Assembly (NCBI GenBank): GCA_036971475.1
Contig: JBAIZL010000001.1
Span: 280,548,425 to 280,612,424, forward strand
Length of the DNA: 64,000 nucleotides
DNA from: Prosapia bicincta
Lineage: Eukaryota; Arthropoda; Insecta; Hemiptera; Cercopidae
Direction: 5' to 3'
Positions 34,571 to 49,599 of the stretch are shown here, piece by piece. Position numbers and translations under genes: made by a program. The notes beneath the pieces are model-generated. The model did no database searches. It worked only from the letters and a program-made list of their open reading frames with translations, and had not been told where the DNA came from. Every line of letters starts with the position of its first letter. Position 1 is the first letter of the stretch.

Positions 34571-34850
34571 TTTCCAACCCACTTCAGCCACTGGCAATAT
34601 GTCCAAAACAATTTATCCTGGAACATATCCAACCTACCTAACCCTCCAGCATGTCGAGCCTACTTTAACCGGCAACATTACCATCCCCCACTTTAGTCTG
34701 CAGCATATTTAGCCCACTTCAGCCTGAAACATATCCAAACCCCTTTAGTCTGGATCCTGTGCAAACCCATTTAACCTGAAACATATCCTGTTCTATATAA
34801 CCTTGTAACATTTTTCCGAGTAGCTTCAGTCACTTACAGCATGTCTATTT
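34571..34850. repeat. Diverged ~28-bp monomers at the right edge of the satellite
   Basis: Irregular units such as CCCACTTCAGCCTGAAACAT and CCCATTTAACCTGAAACAT at ~28-30-bp spacing, without the 86-bp period. Confidence 0.75.
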
Positions 34851-35590
34851 CATATCAATTTTATCGAGAGTTTTATTTATGAGTCGTTTAGATCTACTTT
34901 ATATTTTAAATAGTTTTCAAGTTTTGTCTTTTGTAAGATATTCAGTTATTACTCATGAAGGAGAATACAGTAAATATTTATGGAGTGAAGTTTATTTTGT
35001 CAGACTTATGCATTGTAAATTCCAAAATTAAACCATTTATAATGTAAAAATTTATTATAAAAACTGTAAGCATAGAAACTCTAGCGAAGTTTTGTTTATC
35101 AACGTTTACTAGGACTTTACAATGACTTTCTACCTCACAGTTTTTTTTCAAAGCTGCCTTCATTATTGTTACTACCGTTCACAATTACCTGCAAGACAAA
35201 TGTATTTTTTCATTTCCTCTTAATGAAAGTCGATATAGTGATGAAAACATCCTCCTGCCTCTTTTAGATCCTGTACTGAAATGAAATACTTTCGGCTACT
35301 GAACACTTTATTTTTACTAACGTACACCTCAATATCCAGGAATCGGTTTGAAATGTTTATACTTATAAGGCATTCGATTTTAGTGACATCACAATGAACT
35401 AAAGGTATATGACTTAGAAAGGTTAATTGATGTAATAATTATTCATAAACAATTTTGTGGTCTATTACGTTTATTTTCCCTGTGAGAAAGGGAAGGTAAA
35501 TTTTAGCTTATGTTTTAAAATTTCTGTTTAATTTACCAAGTTTACTATTAATATGTATTTAGTTAGCGAGATACGGTAAGAGACTTGGCC
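34851..35590. other. Non-coding AT-rich spacer
   Basis: Nothing recognised. Confidence 0.4.
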
Positions 35591-35719
35591 GGCGAATAGA
35601 TAATAACCTAATTGGCACAACAGTGGTGGGATGCCGCTGACTCAGTAGTTGTCGAACCTCATTGCTAGAAGTATCGATCCACAACAACCACTGTGCCTAT
35701 ATCCGACAGCTGATTCGCC
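35591..35719. repeat. Imperfect ~130-bp inverted repeat with tRNA-like elements
   Basis: GGCGAATA...GGCACAACAGTGGT on the left pairs with ACCACTGTGCC...GATTCGCC on the right. Inside, AGTGGTGGGATGCC and GTATCGATCC loosely resemble A and B boxes, but no complete cloverleaf forms. A small foldback element or SINE relic is possible. Confidence 0.4.
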
Positions 35720-36709
35720 TTGCACCTCCACTTTGTCGTCGAACAACCCTCACACGCTCCTCCAGTCTTTTCCTGCATTTCTGGAATTGTAATTCTAATT
35801 ATTGAATTTATTTAATTTGTGGTCTTACTTGCGTATTGTAGTACCTTCAAATTCTCAACAAATTTTAACAATAACTATGTCATTATTTTATTTTCTGTTA
35901 TATTATTTGTCAAGTTTCAATGCCCATACATTTTTTAAACCCTGGGCTTTAAATAAATTTCAAGTACACAAAATTCAATTTCCAACAGTAATTTTTTTAG
36001 TTTGCTTTTTTATGTTGATTGATGAAATTGTTGTTTTCAAAATGGTTTTTGATAGTAAGCGATTTATATTTGTAGTAAACCTAGAACTAAAGACATATTT
36101 TTAAAGTTTTTAAAACTTCAATTTATAGCTCGGGAAAGTTGATTGTTACAAAGGTTTCGTTTTATTTTAAAACTGAAGCAATTGTTATGCGTTGAAATTC
36201 TGTTAGTATTTATGGTATATTCGATTAGACAAACAGGTAGAATACACAAATAGATTGGATATAGGAACCTTCATGTCACGTCACGAAATCCAATCAACAA
36301 ATAGTATTTAACGAAATTACAAACAAAGCTGCTACGGACAGTTCAAAACACTAGCAGACAACTTGAATGCAGCTCAGTAATTGCATTACAACTTGTATGT
36401 CAAAGCTGGGTATTGTTGGCGTTAAATCTTTATGAAAGCAATTACAATTTCCAGTTATATTTTTTATTTGATATCAGCAAATTTTTTAATTCATTACTGC
36501 ATAACTATAACAATTGTATTCTTAAAATGTTTTAATTATTTTTTAAATAACGCTGATAAAAGTTAAAATCAGACATAAATAATATCTTGAAATAAACCAG
36601 TTTAGATTTTTATGAACGAAATTGGTTTTCTTGTTTCCGGTTCAAAGATTCATTTTGACATTAACATTAAATTGCCTATAATTCGCATTAGCTTCTCTGT
36701 TTTAGTCTA

Positions 36710-36714
<5 letters not shown>
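35720..36714. other. Non-coding AT-rich spacer
   Basis: A 100-codon frame at 35802-36104 is hydrophobic and AT-driven without recognised motifs; not called as a gene. Confidence 0.4.

Positions 36715-36715
<1 letters not shown>

Positions 36716-36760
<45 letters not shown>
36716..36760. repeat. (TA)n microsatellite
   Basis: About 22 TA units. Confidence 0.95.
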
Positions 36761-36764
<4 letters not shown>

Positions 36765-37119
36765 CAGTTACGTTGCCCACCTCATTATTTCTATAAATAC
36801 ATAACTAATACGTTTGTACTCTATACTTGCAGAAAATAGGTTTACCATACTCTTATATATTATTAATTTCAATATAAACATATTTAAGAATATATATTAT
36901 CAAAACAAAACAAAATAATGTTCAAATAATATTTTATTACAGCTTTACTCCTAACTTCTGATTCTAACTTAAAAACTACAATTATTACTCTAGGTCTACT
37001 GAACTTTAAATTATTTAGTTGAACAATTACACCAACCTTAATTATGAATAGTAAATTTTAAAAACAAATTTATTAGTAAAAAATTATAGGATATTGATCC
37101 GCAACACAAATCGTAATAG

Positions 37120-37120
<1 letters not shown>
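36761..37120. other. Non-coding AT-rich spacer
   Basis: Nothing recognised. Confidence 0.4.
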
Positions 37121-38416
<1,296 letters not shown>

Positions 38417-38441
38417 TCGTAATATGTATTCTTGTGTATTA

Positions 38442-38521
38442 ATAAAGAATTAAGTCAAAATACAAATAGAATTGAATTGTAAATTCAATTATAATTCTTG
38501 TATTTGTATTTTGGCCTAATT

Positions 38522-38528
<7 letters not shown>
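38442..38528. mobile_element. Collapsed PLE inverted end pair
   Basis: ATAAAGAATTAAGTCAAAAT on the left and ATTTTGGCCTAATTCTTTAT on the right mirror each other as in 14441-14664, but the centre with the core motif is deleted. (TA)n lies on both sides. Confidence 0.68.

Positions 38529-38610
<82 letters not shown>
38525..38610. repeat. (TA)n(TG)n(TATG)n microsatellite
   Basis: TA run to about 38565, then TG, then GTAT units. Confidence 0.95.
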
Positions 38611-38611
<1 letters not shown>

Positions 38612-38734
38612 ATGTATATAACATATATACTGCATTATTCAATCTTGATGATGTAGTACTCTTTGTTCACAAAAAAAAACCTTGCCTTAATACAAAAATT
38701 AATAAATATTTTTGTACTCTAATCCTCAGGTGTT

Positions 38735-41030
<2,296 letters not shown>

Positions 41031-41095
41031 TATAAAGAACTAAGTCAAAATACAAATAGGCCTACAAGAATTATAATTGAATTTACAATTCAAAG

Positions 41096-41129
41096 CTTTT
41101 CGTTGGCTAACAGTACCAACATCATCAGG
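41096..41129 (-). ncRNA. Hammerhead-like motif downstream of a PLE stop codon
   Basis: CTGATGA, T, GTTGG, loop, CCAAC, GAAA on the minus strand, about 115 nt after the stop codon of the coding fragment. Confidence 0.5.
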
Positions 41130-41244
41130 AATATTAAACAATTAAAATTAACATATGTGTAAATTAGATCAAAAAAATAGCTATGCCAAATCAATTACAA
41201 TGTTGTTAATTTTTTTTTTAAATTTTTTAATTTAATTTTTTTTT

Positions 41245-41400
41245 TCAATTTGCTGCGCTAACATTACAAACACTGAATATATTATCAAATTTAGATTTTA
41301 CTTGTATTTGTTCATCTATTAACTCATTATTAGTATTATATTTATGTATTTCTAAAGCTTCATAAATATTCATTCTCAAGCCTTTGTTAATTTCTTTTAC
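41245..41400 (-). pseudogene. PLE protein C-terminus
   Basis: The minus frame reads EINKGLRMNIYEALEIHKY, then NELIDEQIQVKSKFDNIF, and stops at TGA 41247-41245. It aligns with KGLKMNIFETLEIYKH...LIDEQIQVRS at 23680-23861 and with the end of 22351-22861. The GIY-YIG domain is missing. Confidence 0.78.
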
Positions 41401-41414
41401 ATATATTATATATG

Positions 41415-41420
<6 letters not shown>

Positions 41421-41452
<32 letters not shown>
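41421..41452. repeat. (TA)n microsatellite
   Basis: TA run at the truncated end of the PLE copy. Confidence 0.92.
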
Positions 41453-41458
<6 letters not shown>

Positions 41459-41519
41459 CATATATAATATAGGCTATATATATATATATGTATGCAATAA
41501 AACCTCCCGTATTTGAAGA

Positions 41520-42268
41520 AACCGTTGTGTCAGTCGTAGTCGTAGCTCTGATGTCGTGCTATTATTGTTTTAAAGCGGTGACATGCATTTTTAGTGTACA
41601 TCACTTTTTTTGTTAGCATCGTGCGTTTGTTGTAGAGGAGTTGATTAGTAACGGTGGTTCTGTGATTGCTACTCAGCGTTTCGTATTCTATTCGAACTTT
41701 GCCGGCATGAACGTGTTCCTGATGGGAAAACTATGCAACTGTGGGTATCAAACTTTAGCCAAACAGGCTCAGCACTAAAAAGAAAACCTACTGGCCGACC
41801 TTGGACTGCAATAACGCCGGAAAATGTGTGAGAACGTCCGTCCAACAATCCCCAAGGCTCTCGATACTCGCAAAACGGGGTGTGAGGAACATTCCCTCTC
41901 GTGCTTAGTTTAATTCTTTGGATGAGCTCAGCTTCCACTTATCAGGTACTGTAAACAAACAGAATTTTCATTCTGTTCATCTACAATCATCATCCTACAA
42001 ATCTGTCAGCACTTTCAGAAGCAATCCCACGGGTAGTGGAAGCCGTTCCAAGAGAAATAACACAAAAAACTATGAAGAACTTCCGGGAAAAACTTCGTCA
42101 ATGTATCAACAATGGGGACATCATTTAGCGGATATAGCTTTTAAAACGAAGTAATGTAAAATGCCACAAGTGTTCATTTGTGCAGCAATAAAGGCATGGT
42201 TTCTGTATCTGTCTTTTTTTTTAATTCCCGTTTTAAAATTAGAGACTTTTTACTGATGGACCCTGTAT
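41520..42268 (+). mobile_element. mariner/Tc-family relic, internally deleted
   Basis: The left part codes for the N-terminal DNA-binding region; 42000-42150 codes for a transposase C-terminus. The right end reads, inverted, CAGGGTCCATCAGTAAAAAG next to TA, as expected for a terminal repeat with a TA target. The matching left terminal repeat was not found. An AATAAA lies just after the coding end. Confidence 0.62.
41681..41880 (+). pseudogene. mariner/DUF4817-type transposase N-terminal helix-turn-helix, relic
   Basis: The plus frame reads FRILFELCRHERVPDGKTM, QLWVSNFSQTGSALKRKPTG, RP and TPENV before a TGA where the family normally has Glu-Arg. This matches the conserved VP...T...W...F..TGS...K...GRP pattern of the DUF4817-type DNA-binding domain of insect mariner-like transposases. 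The catalytic core is deleted. It is dead. Confidence 0.75.
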
Positions 42269-43399
42269 ATATATAACGTTTTCAGCATTGTCTTTATTTT
42301 GTCCAATAACGATACATTCACAATTATACTAGTTTTTAAAAAAACATTAAAGAAAACATATTATTAAATATATATATAACATATATAGGGATGGGTCGAT
42401 TCCGATTCTCGATTCCAGGAATCGTCGATTCTAGGTGGTATCGAGGAATCGTCGATACTCGATTCTTCATCATAAAAGTGTCGATTCCGATTCCACACGA
42501 TTCCGAATATTTATAAAAATACGTGTCGGACCAACTGGCCCAACATAGTTTTTTCCTACCGTAAATGAAACGTAAATAAACTCCGTCGGACCAATTTACC
42601 CGACATTGTTTTTGATTTAATTAAATTTTATTATCTGTGCAACACTGTTTTGATATTTTTTGTGTTTTGTGTTAGCAAGAAACAACAAAACCATAATTTC
42701 ATGTCCCGGCTACCCAAATAATAAACATACTGGTGATAAAAGTGTTTTGCGCCTATCACTAAGACACGTAAACGTGTCACATGTGATTGATTTGTGAGTT
42801 TATAAATATTTTGAATATAGAACTAAAGTGTAATATATTCTCTCTCTGATAAGTAATGCTACAGGTCCAGTAAATACTATCCAAGATTCATATAAAGTAA
42901 ACGTTTTAACACCAAATAATTTACTTGTTAAGGAATTTACGTTATAATTTACTTCCTAGTAAAGATGAGTTTATTTAAGTGTATCAATGTTTGTACTTAA
43001 CTTTCACAAAGTCCGTTTTTAAGGATTATTTTACAACTAAATATTTAGTCAATATTTCCGACTTACTTTTAAGGTTTTGTGAAATTTTGAAAACAGTAGT
43101 GAAAATCATTACAATACGTTATAACAAATATGTGTGTCGGCCCGTAACTACGGGCAAAAAGCTCTTAGAATAACATCATGTTTTTAATCCCGTCGGCGTT
43201 TATCTATCAAACAAAAACCATCGTAAATACATCTGTAAGTAGTGTGAAGCTTGTTGTGTAATACTGTGCCTTAATTTTTCCAAAAGTAGCAACACCAGCT
43301 GAGTAGTACTAATAAACATAAAGCGTTAAGAGGCCTGGCGGTATTCGGTTCAGGGTACTGGCCGTCGCGTCAATTCGATGACGGTTAACAGAAACTGAC

Positions 43400-43550
43400 G
43401 GAGGAAAGCCACATAATATATCAAATATGAAAAAGCACTTAAACAACATTCATTTTGCCCAAATTTATCAACAAAAAAGATCTATACTTGAAGAAACTTT
43501 ATCCTCAGACACAGGACCTACAAGTGATAGTCGGTTAAAAATCAACTGGG
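43400..43550 (+). pseudogene. BED zinc finger remnant of the hAT transposase
   Basis: The frame from 43400 reads GGKPHNISNMKKHLNNIHF, the C-terminal half of a BED finger (G-G-x-x-x-N-x-x-H-L-x-x-x-H). The cysteine half is not visible upstream, and a stop follows within ~50 codons. In intact elements this domain binds the transposon ends. Confidence 0.68.
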
Positions 43551-43624
43551 ATTGAGTAATAAATACAAAATAGGCCTGAATCAGTTGCACTTGTTCCAGA
43601 CACCTGCAGAAAAAAAGGTCCCAC

Positions 43625-43960
43625 CAGATGTGGAGAAGGTATGCCCCACTAATCCAGAATGTTGGGGAAGAAGGTATCCCAGGGGAATTGACAGTAGAAG
43701 AAGAAGTAAACAATTATCTGGGGGAACCATTAGCCAGTCCAGATTGGGATGTTGGGAAGTATTTGGCAGTACAAAGTGCCAAATACCCTCATTTAAATGC
43801 AATGGCAATAAAATACCTGTCTGCCCACTCGCGACAGTGTTTTCTGAAAAACCTTTCTCAACTTCAGGAGCTATATGTGACTAGCGATGAAACTAGCTTG
43901 ACCCACAACGTGTTCAAATGCTTGTGTTTTTTAACAGAAATGTACATTACCTGCCAGACT
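43625..43960 (+). pseudogene. hAT C-terminal dimerisation domain, frameshifted
   Basis: One frame (43628 onward) reads EEEVNNYLGEPLASPDWDVG, KYLAV, AKYPHLNAMAIKYLSAHS; the other continues near 43825 with VCPLATVFSEKPFSTSGAICD, then the first frame resumes LTHN. Together these are the hAT signature (Y-P-x-L-x-x-x-A-x-x-Y-L, P-A-T-x-x-x-E-R-x-F-S-x-x-G). At least two frameshifts interrupt it. The catalytic residues upstream are absent. Confidence 0.8.
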
Positions 43961-44407
43961 TTTAAATATTAAAAACTATCCTATTTGTATTAATTTTTTA
44001 CTTTTTATGTGTTCGTTTGTTTTTAATTTTTGTTTTGTTTGGGAGACAATGTAAATAGGCTTAGGTACTTTTTCAAACATAAAATAAGTAAAGTTCACAT
44101 TTTTAACTTTAAAATAAGTCATTAGGCTACTTTAATCTGATATGTTTTTATGTTTAAAAAATTCCTGTTGATAAATCAAGGTTGAAGGTTTTGTGTAGCC
44201 TATTACATTAAAACAGAACTTTTAAAAGGTTTTGCCATATTACCAAGATGTTAACTAAATTAATTATTAGAAAACTAGCATGTAAGTTAATATAACTTGA
44301 AAGAATCGAGAATCGACTAAAGAATCGAGAATCGAACGGAAAATTTTAGAATCGGAATCGGAATCGGAATCGAAAATTTTAGGAATCGGCCCATCTCTAA
44401 ACATATA

Positions 44408-46630
44408 CATCAGTTAGTATGTACATATAATATACTACATGTATATACATATTAATATGTTTCCTTAATTTTTTTCCTCAGTATAATTTTGTAGGTAGTC
44501 GTTATTTGACAAAATAAAAACACTCTAAAAACGTTTTACAATTTATTTTAATTAGAGTTATAAAACTCCTAGTGCTACCTTTATAAAAAAAATTTAGTTT
44601 TATAAAAATTACTTTTGGCCAAAACGAGTTCTGGACTTTCGCCAAAGACTTCCCTGTTTATCAACTAATCAAACCCTATTGAGAGAAAATTATTCATGAT
44701 TTCGGTTGCTATCATTCGGTTAGTCATAACTATATACCATACATTATCCGCTAATGATTACAATTGGCATTACTGATAGAAAACTGAACATACAATGCAA
44801 TATATATTTACGCTCATACAATAATCATTTGTATGATTTTCCATTTTTAAAAAAATGTAATAGAGAGTGTTGAACCCGTGGTTAATCGATGGTTATATAT
44901 TTCATTATTATACGCAAAATAGTTTTCTCTTGTATTAAATTTAAGCCTATTGTCATTTTAGAATATGTTTACGGTTATTTATCTCTAATTGTTTAACGGT
45001 AATTGTTGATGTAGGATAATTTTATGTTTAAGTGTATCATAAATTAAATAAAACCATAAACAAAATTCTTAAATTATTAGTTGTATTATATTTTAAACTG
45101 CGATTTAGAAACATGGTGTGAAAATTTTTTAAGTCGGCTGATTAGCTTCATTTCTTTTTGGGCCTTGTGTAGGTTTTCGTTTTGCCTTAAATTCTTATAA
45201 TATTAAAATTATATTTAAACAGATTGCAAATTCAACACCCCTTAGCCCCTTTATAATCTACACCAAGAGTGGCCATGTCTTAATCCCTTCCAAGGGACTT
45301 GTTTTTCACTTGCGTCAGGAATAATTGAAGTGTTAAAACCGCTCTGGCACGTACGCTAGCGTGACGTCATCTTGCAAGGGAGATAAACACTTGATTTGCT
45401 GGGGGAAACCCAATGCAAGGTTAAGTAACTAAATTTATTCATTATTCTAGATAAATAAAACTTTGCGTTTGTGTTTTATTGTTTTTAAGACCACTTTTTA
45501 GGTAGATTATTGCCTTGCATTGGTTTTATGACGGAATTAAAGTAAATCTGCCCCCAAGCAAACACTCCAATCCAGATGAGCAGCGCCATTATTTTATACA
45601 TTTCTGGTATCCCTTCTTGTCGTTACAAAAATGAAAACTTATTACACGGGACGTTTCCGTGGTTCATAAGACTTCATTTTAATAATAGTAGCTTTAAAGG
45701 TGTTTGAAATGTCGCAAATATTTTCATTATTTTTAATCTCTTCCTGCAGAACATCGCTGATTACAAATTTTATTAGAAAAGAAACACAAGCTTAAAGTAA
45801 AAGTTTTAGATTAAAATTCAATCTTGAATTTATATAATAGCATATAAAAGTCATTTTCTATCAAAAAAAATAAATACATTTTTCTTTTTTTTACTTTTAT
45901 AACCACCGTTAAAATCATTTAATAGAACATTTCTTCATGTTTTGGTTTTATTTGTCCTCACTGTTTCCAATCCTTTATTCACTTTTTCTTTCCACCTTCC
46001 AATTTCGTTTTTAATACCTAAGTTATAAATACCAATAAATGCCTTTATTATGTTATCGTATCATTAATTTCTCTTGTCTGATACTATATTTTTGGGGTTA
46101 AAATCGACTACGTAGGCCTCGTTAATGACAAAATATGAGTTTAAAAACGCAATCGTGACTTTTAGAGAAATCAAACTTGACTGTTTTTCACACAAACTTG
46201 CTTTAGAGTTTGGAGGGAGATTTTAATATTTTTCCAATGCATATTTGGATGCCGCCAGTCCTTCTGGATCAGTACATGTCAATATACCTACTATACCCTG
46301 ATAAAAAACTAGCATGGCTCAGATATGTAAACGTTTCAATGAACGTTAGGATTTTGGTGATATACCTTCCTTTTACCAAAAGTTAACATTTTCGCATCCT
46401 TCACAAGCATTATTTACAATCATCGTCTTTAACCACATTTATATAAACTTAATACTACTTAATTCGAAATATATTTGACCGAATCCAATTTTTAAAATTG
46501 TCGTGTATCGTACTATTTTACTGTGAAAACATAGAGATATTATTGTATAAAATATATTATGTGTTTTATATAGGCTAAACATCATGAGATAATAAATAAT
46601 GCTATAAAACCTTTAACCACAAATATAATT
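44408..46630. other. Non-coding AT-rich spacer
   Basis: No gene recognised. A GC-richer patch at 45290-45420 contains a TGACGTCA palindrome near 45361. Confidence 0.4.
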
Positions 46631-46635
46631 CTTTT

Positions 46636-46795
46636 AGCCTGAAGTTCGTTTCGGTTACCAAGTTACCATCCTCAGAGACAAAACAACGAAGATTATATTT
46701 TGTTAACTAATAGAAGGCATACGTTTTAGTTGTTTTGCCTCTGAGGATGATCACTTTGTAACCGAAATGGGTCACAGGTCACAATAAAAATAATT
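46636..46795. mobile_element. Inverted pair of a third PLE-like terminus type
   Basis: Minus motif 46647-46676: TCTGAGGATGGTAACTTGG, TAACCGAAACG; plus motif 46738-46770: CTCTGAGGATGATCACTTTG, TAACCGAAATG. Both face outward from a centre near 46713 and share flanking AAAACAAC arms. The box, T, stem, GAAA layout is the same, with decayed stems. Confidence 0.6.
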
Positions 46796-46799
46796 TTGT

Positions 46800-48845
46800 C
46801 TAGAGAGTATTGAGTATTATTTATTATTGTTTAAACACAGTTTATTCCAAATAAATAGTGATAATATGAGGTATTTTGGTTTTTATACTTTTCTTGTGTT
46901 TTATCTCAACTATTTCTGTCATTATATATTAAATACATTATTGTAATTAATTATTTATTAAGACATTTTCTAATTACTAGAAATACTACTTTTAAAAACT
47001 TAGTGAGAGAAACTAAATATTTACAATACCACAAAACATTATATTAATACTTAAACGCAAGATCAAGTTTATTAATAAGTACACTAATTTGCACATTTAC
47101 TCTCGCTCAAGTGCATAGAATTATTTTATAAAAGCGTTCTTTGATAGAGTAGTTAAATAATTTTAGTAAAATCAGTAAAAAATATTTCCAATTTCAAAAA
47201 AAATTACTCTATTATGAGAGTGATGTTACGCTATAGGCCTAACGACCGTAACATTGTTGAGTATTGCAATATCTTGAAATATTTGTCTTTGCTTGATACA
47301 CAACGATATCCGCGTAGTCTTTATAAAAGTAACACGTCTTTTGCTATTGACCATAAAATTAGATTGTACACTTGTGGTCCCTTAAAGACACACATAACGT
47401 GTACTTTTATTTAGAGACAGTCGTAAGCTCGAGGGTTAGTTCTGTCCTTCTAGATGAGATCCTGCCTCTCTTCAGGCAGATTATTTATCGTGGGATATTT
47501 GTTATTGTACGCTCTTGACATAAAACATTACGCAATTGACCAGATGAAGAAACCTCTATTGTTCTGTGTAACGTTAAACAAAGAGAAGTTCTGTTACTTG
47601 TGTTCTCTGATGTTTACGAAATACTTTTATATATCGTTTACTTTATATATATATATATAAATATACATTGGTGTCATTTGTTCTTTTGTAATTTGTCATT
47701 GATTAATAAATTGTATAACTTTGTATTTTAAAACTTTCAATTCTTATTTCACAAATAACCTAGTTCTAGCTTCAAGATATGAAGGACGTCCCAGACAGAC
47801 AGTAATTTGCCTGAGATGTGGCGTAGAACTAGAGCCCTGGTAAGTAAAATTAGTTATGTTGGTAGTAAGCAATTAACAATTAATAATAACACATTCCAAA
47901 TAAAAGTAAAACTTACCGAGGAAAAAGGGCTAGAACGTCACATTGTTATTGTTATAACTATATGATATAAATTATATAGTTATATCATTCTTATTTTTAT
48001 TTTATTAATTTATTAACAATTACTACTATAATTTAACAATTAAATGCGATAGGAGAGACAGGGTAGTATTATACGAACCTGATGGTAAACAACTAAAGTA
48101 ATCTGACCAAAGCAAACACTAGGTTTTAACCCCCCAAGTCTGAACTACATTTGACTGGGTACTTATACTCACAGAACAAACTTAAGGATAGTAAAATCAC
48201 AACATAAATTGTTTGGGACAACACCACATCGATAACAGAACATTTTACGAATGATATAGTACTCTAATAATCAGACCACTCTGGCGTCTCAAGATAATAT
48301 AACAGATATCTATTTACTTTTAATTAATATATTATAAATGTATTCACTGGAACAAAAATATTATTTATTACCTCCAAACTCACTATTGTAGTTGTATAAA
48401 CTGCAATTATCTAATAAAACAAATCACTATATTACTACTGCATTGTTGTAGCTCTATATCACAATGTAGTTACAAAGTATCCTTGTAGAATAAATTTGTT
48501 TATATCGAAATACAAAATTAAATCTACTTACGTAAGCTAGTCACGTCGTCTCAACATTCTGTGCAGTTACAAGACCGACGTAAATAGAGGTCACTCGTTC
48601 AATGAGGTCATTTGTTACATTATGGGGACAGTTATATTTTTATAGCTAAACCTATCGTAACTGGTATACTGTATTTTAGTATAACCATTTAGTATTGTAA
48701 TAAAACACAGTGGGTCAGTTTCTGATTAATTATCTAATGGATGGATATGTGATGTCAGTAAGGTTATATTTGTTTGACAGTAATTAATGTAAGCTTTATC
48801 CTCATTTATGGTTTGATACATTCAAACTGTCTTAATACCTAGTAC

Positions 48846-48848
<3 letters not shown>
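46800..48848. other. Non-coding AT-rich spacer
   Basis: Nothing recognised. Confidence 0.4.
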
Positions 48849-48849
<1 letters not shown>

Positions 48850-48899
<50 letters not shown>

Positions 48900-48922
48900 C
48901 ATAAATATTTTTATTTATTTAT

Positions 48923-49010
<88 letters not shown>
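48850..49010. repeat. Clustered (TA)n with a short (CA)n
   Basis: TA runs at 48850-48892 and 48945-49010, with ACACAC at 48923-48936. Confidence 0.94.
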
Positions 49011-49013
<3 letters not shown>

Positions 49014-49094
49014 CAACATAGGTTATTCAAATACAAGAATATTTTTTAATTTATATTCAATGCTTTTCGTTGGTAAACAGTACCAACATCATCA

Positions 49095-49096
<2 letters not shown>
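49011..49096 (-). mobile_element. Single PLE terminus between (TA)n runs
   Basis: The minus strand carries CTGATGA, T, GTTGGTACTGTTTACCAAC, GAAAAGCATTGAAT (motif 49062-49095) and continues to AATAACCTATGTTGTTTTAA. The stem is longer than in other copies because GTTGGT pairs with ACCAAC. Confidence 0.72.
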
Positions 49097-49190
<94 letters not shown>

Positions 49191-49199
49191 ATATGTGTG

Positions 49200-49256
<57 letters not shown>
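49097..49256. repeat. Long (TA)n with GTGTGTATATGTGTG centre
   Basis: Runs at about 49097-49184 and 49206-49256. Confidence 0.95.
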
Positions 49257-49259
<3 letters not shown>

Positions 49260-49590
49260 TTACACAAGAATATTACTTGATGTATTTGCTAGTCGATATT
49301 CGAGAACTATTAATTACGTGCTCTCATTTTCATGCTAATTTTGAAAATGACGGCTTCTTTTAGTTTGGCAGGTGTATGGGAATGCCATTGTCATATAGTA
49401 TAACAGGTGCAATGGAATTCCTACACACATGCTAAACTACAAGAAGCCGTCAACCTCAAATTAAGCTTGAAAATGAGAGCACGTAATTAATAGTTATCGA
49501 AAGTTGACCAGAAAATACACCAAGTAATATTCTTGTTTAAGTGCGTTAAAGTGTAAGTGTTAAGTGAATACATGAGAGCAGTGTTGCAAA
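49257..49590. mobile_element. Inverted pair of another PLE tail type
   Basis: The left arm (ACAAGAATATTACTTGATG...GAGAACTATTAATTACGTGC...GACGGCTTCTT) mirrors the right arm (AAGAAGCCGTC...GAGAGCACGTAATTAATAG...AAGTAATATTCTTGTTTAAG) around ~49410. The right end matches the tail of the coding PLE copy at 22975-23050. Each arm has TTGAAAATGAGAG...TCTCGAAAG-like sequence at the position of the core motif. Confidence 0.72.
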
Positions 49591-49599
49591 TATTAAAAA

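Larger units (their letters stand above)
41036..41400 (-). mobile_element. 5'-truncated PLE copy, single orientation
   Basis: On the minus strand: a C-terminal coding piece (41400-41245), ~115 nt of 3' sequence, a hammerhead-like motif (41129-41096), then the same end as 14441-14664 closing at ATAAAG near 41034. It is truncated into (TA)n at 41400. This copy links the motif to PLE coding sequence without inverted duplication. Confidence 0.82.
42386..44399 (+). mobile_element. hAT transposon with perfect 8-bp target duplication
   Basis: The ends are TAGGGATGGGTCGATTCC and, inverted, TAGAGATGGGCCGATTCC. AACATATA occurs at 42378-42385 and 44400-44407, an exact 8-bp duplication as hAT elements make. 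Subterminal regions are dense in GATTC/GAATC repeats on both sides (42397-42510 and 44300-44390). Inside are a BED finger remnant and a dimerisation domain. At 2.0 kb it lacks most of the catalytic part. Confidence 0.93.

Noticed and set aside
35802..36104. 100-codon hydrophobic frame
   Set aside because: AT-driven Phe/Leu/Ile composition, no motif, no splice or conservation support.
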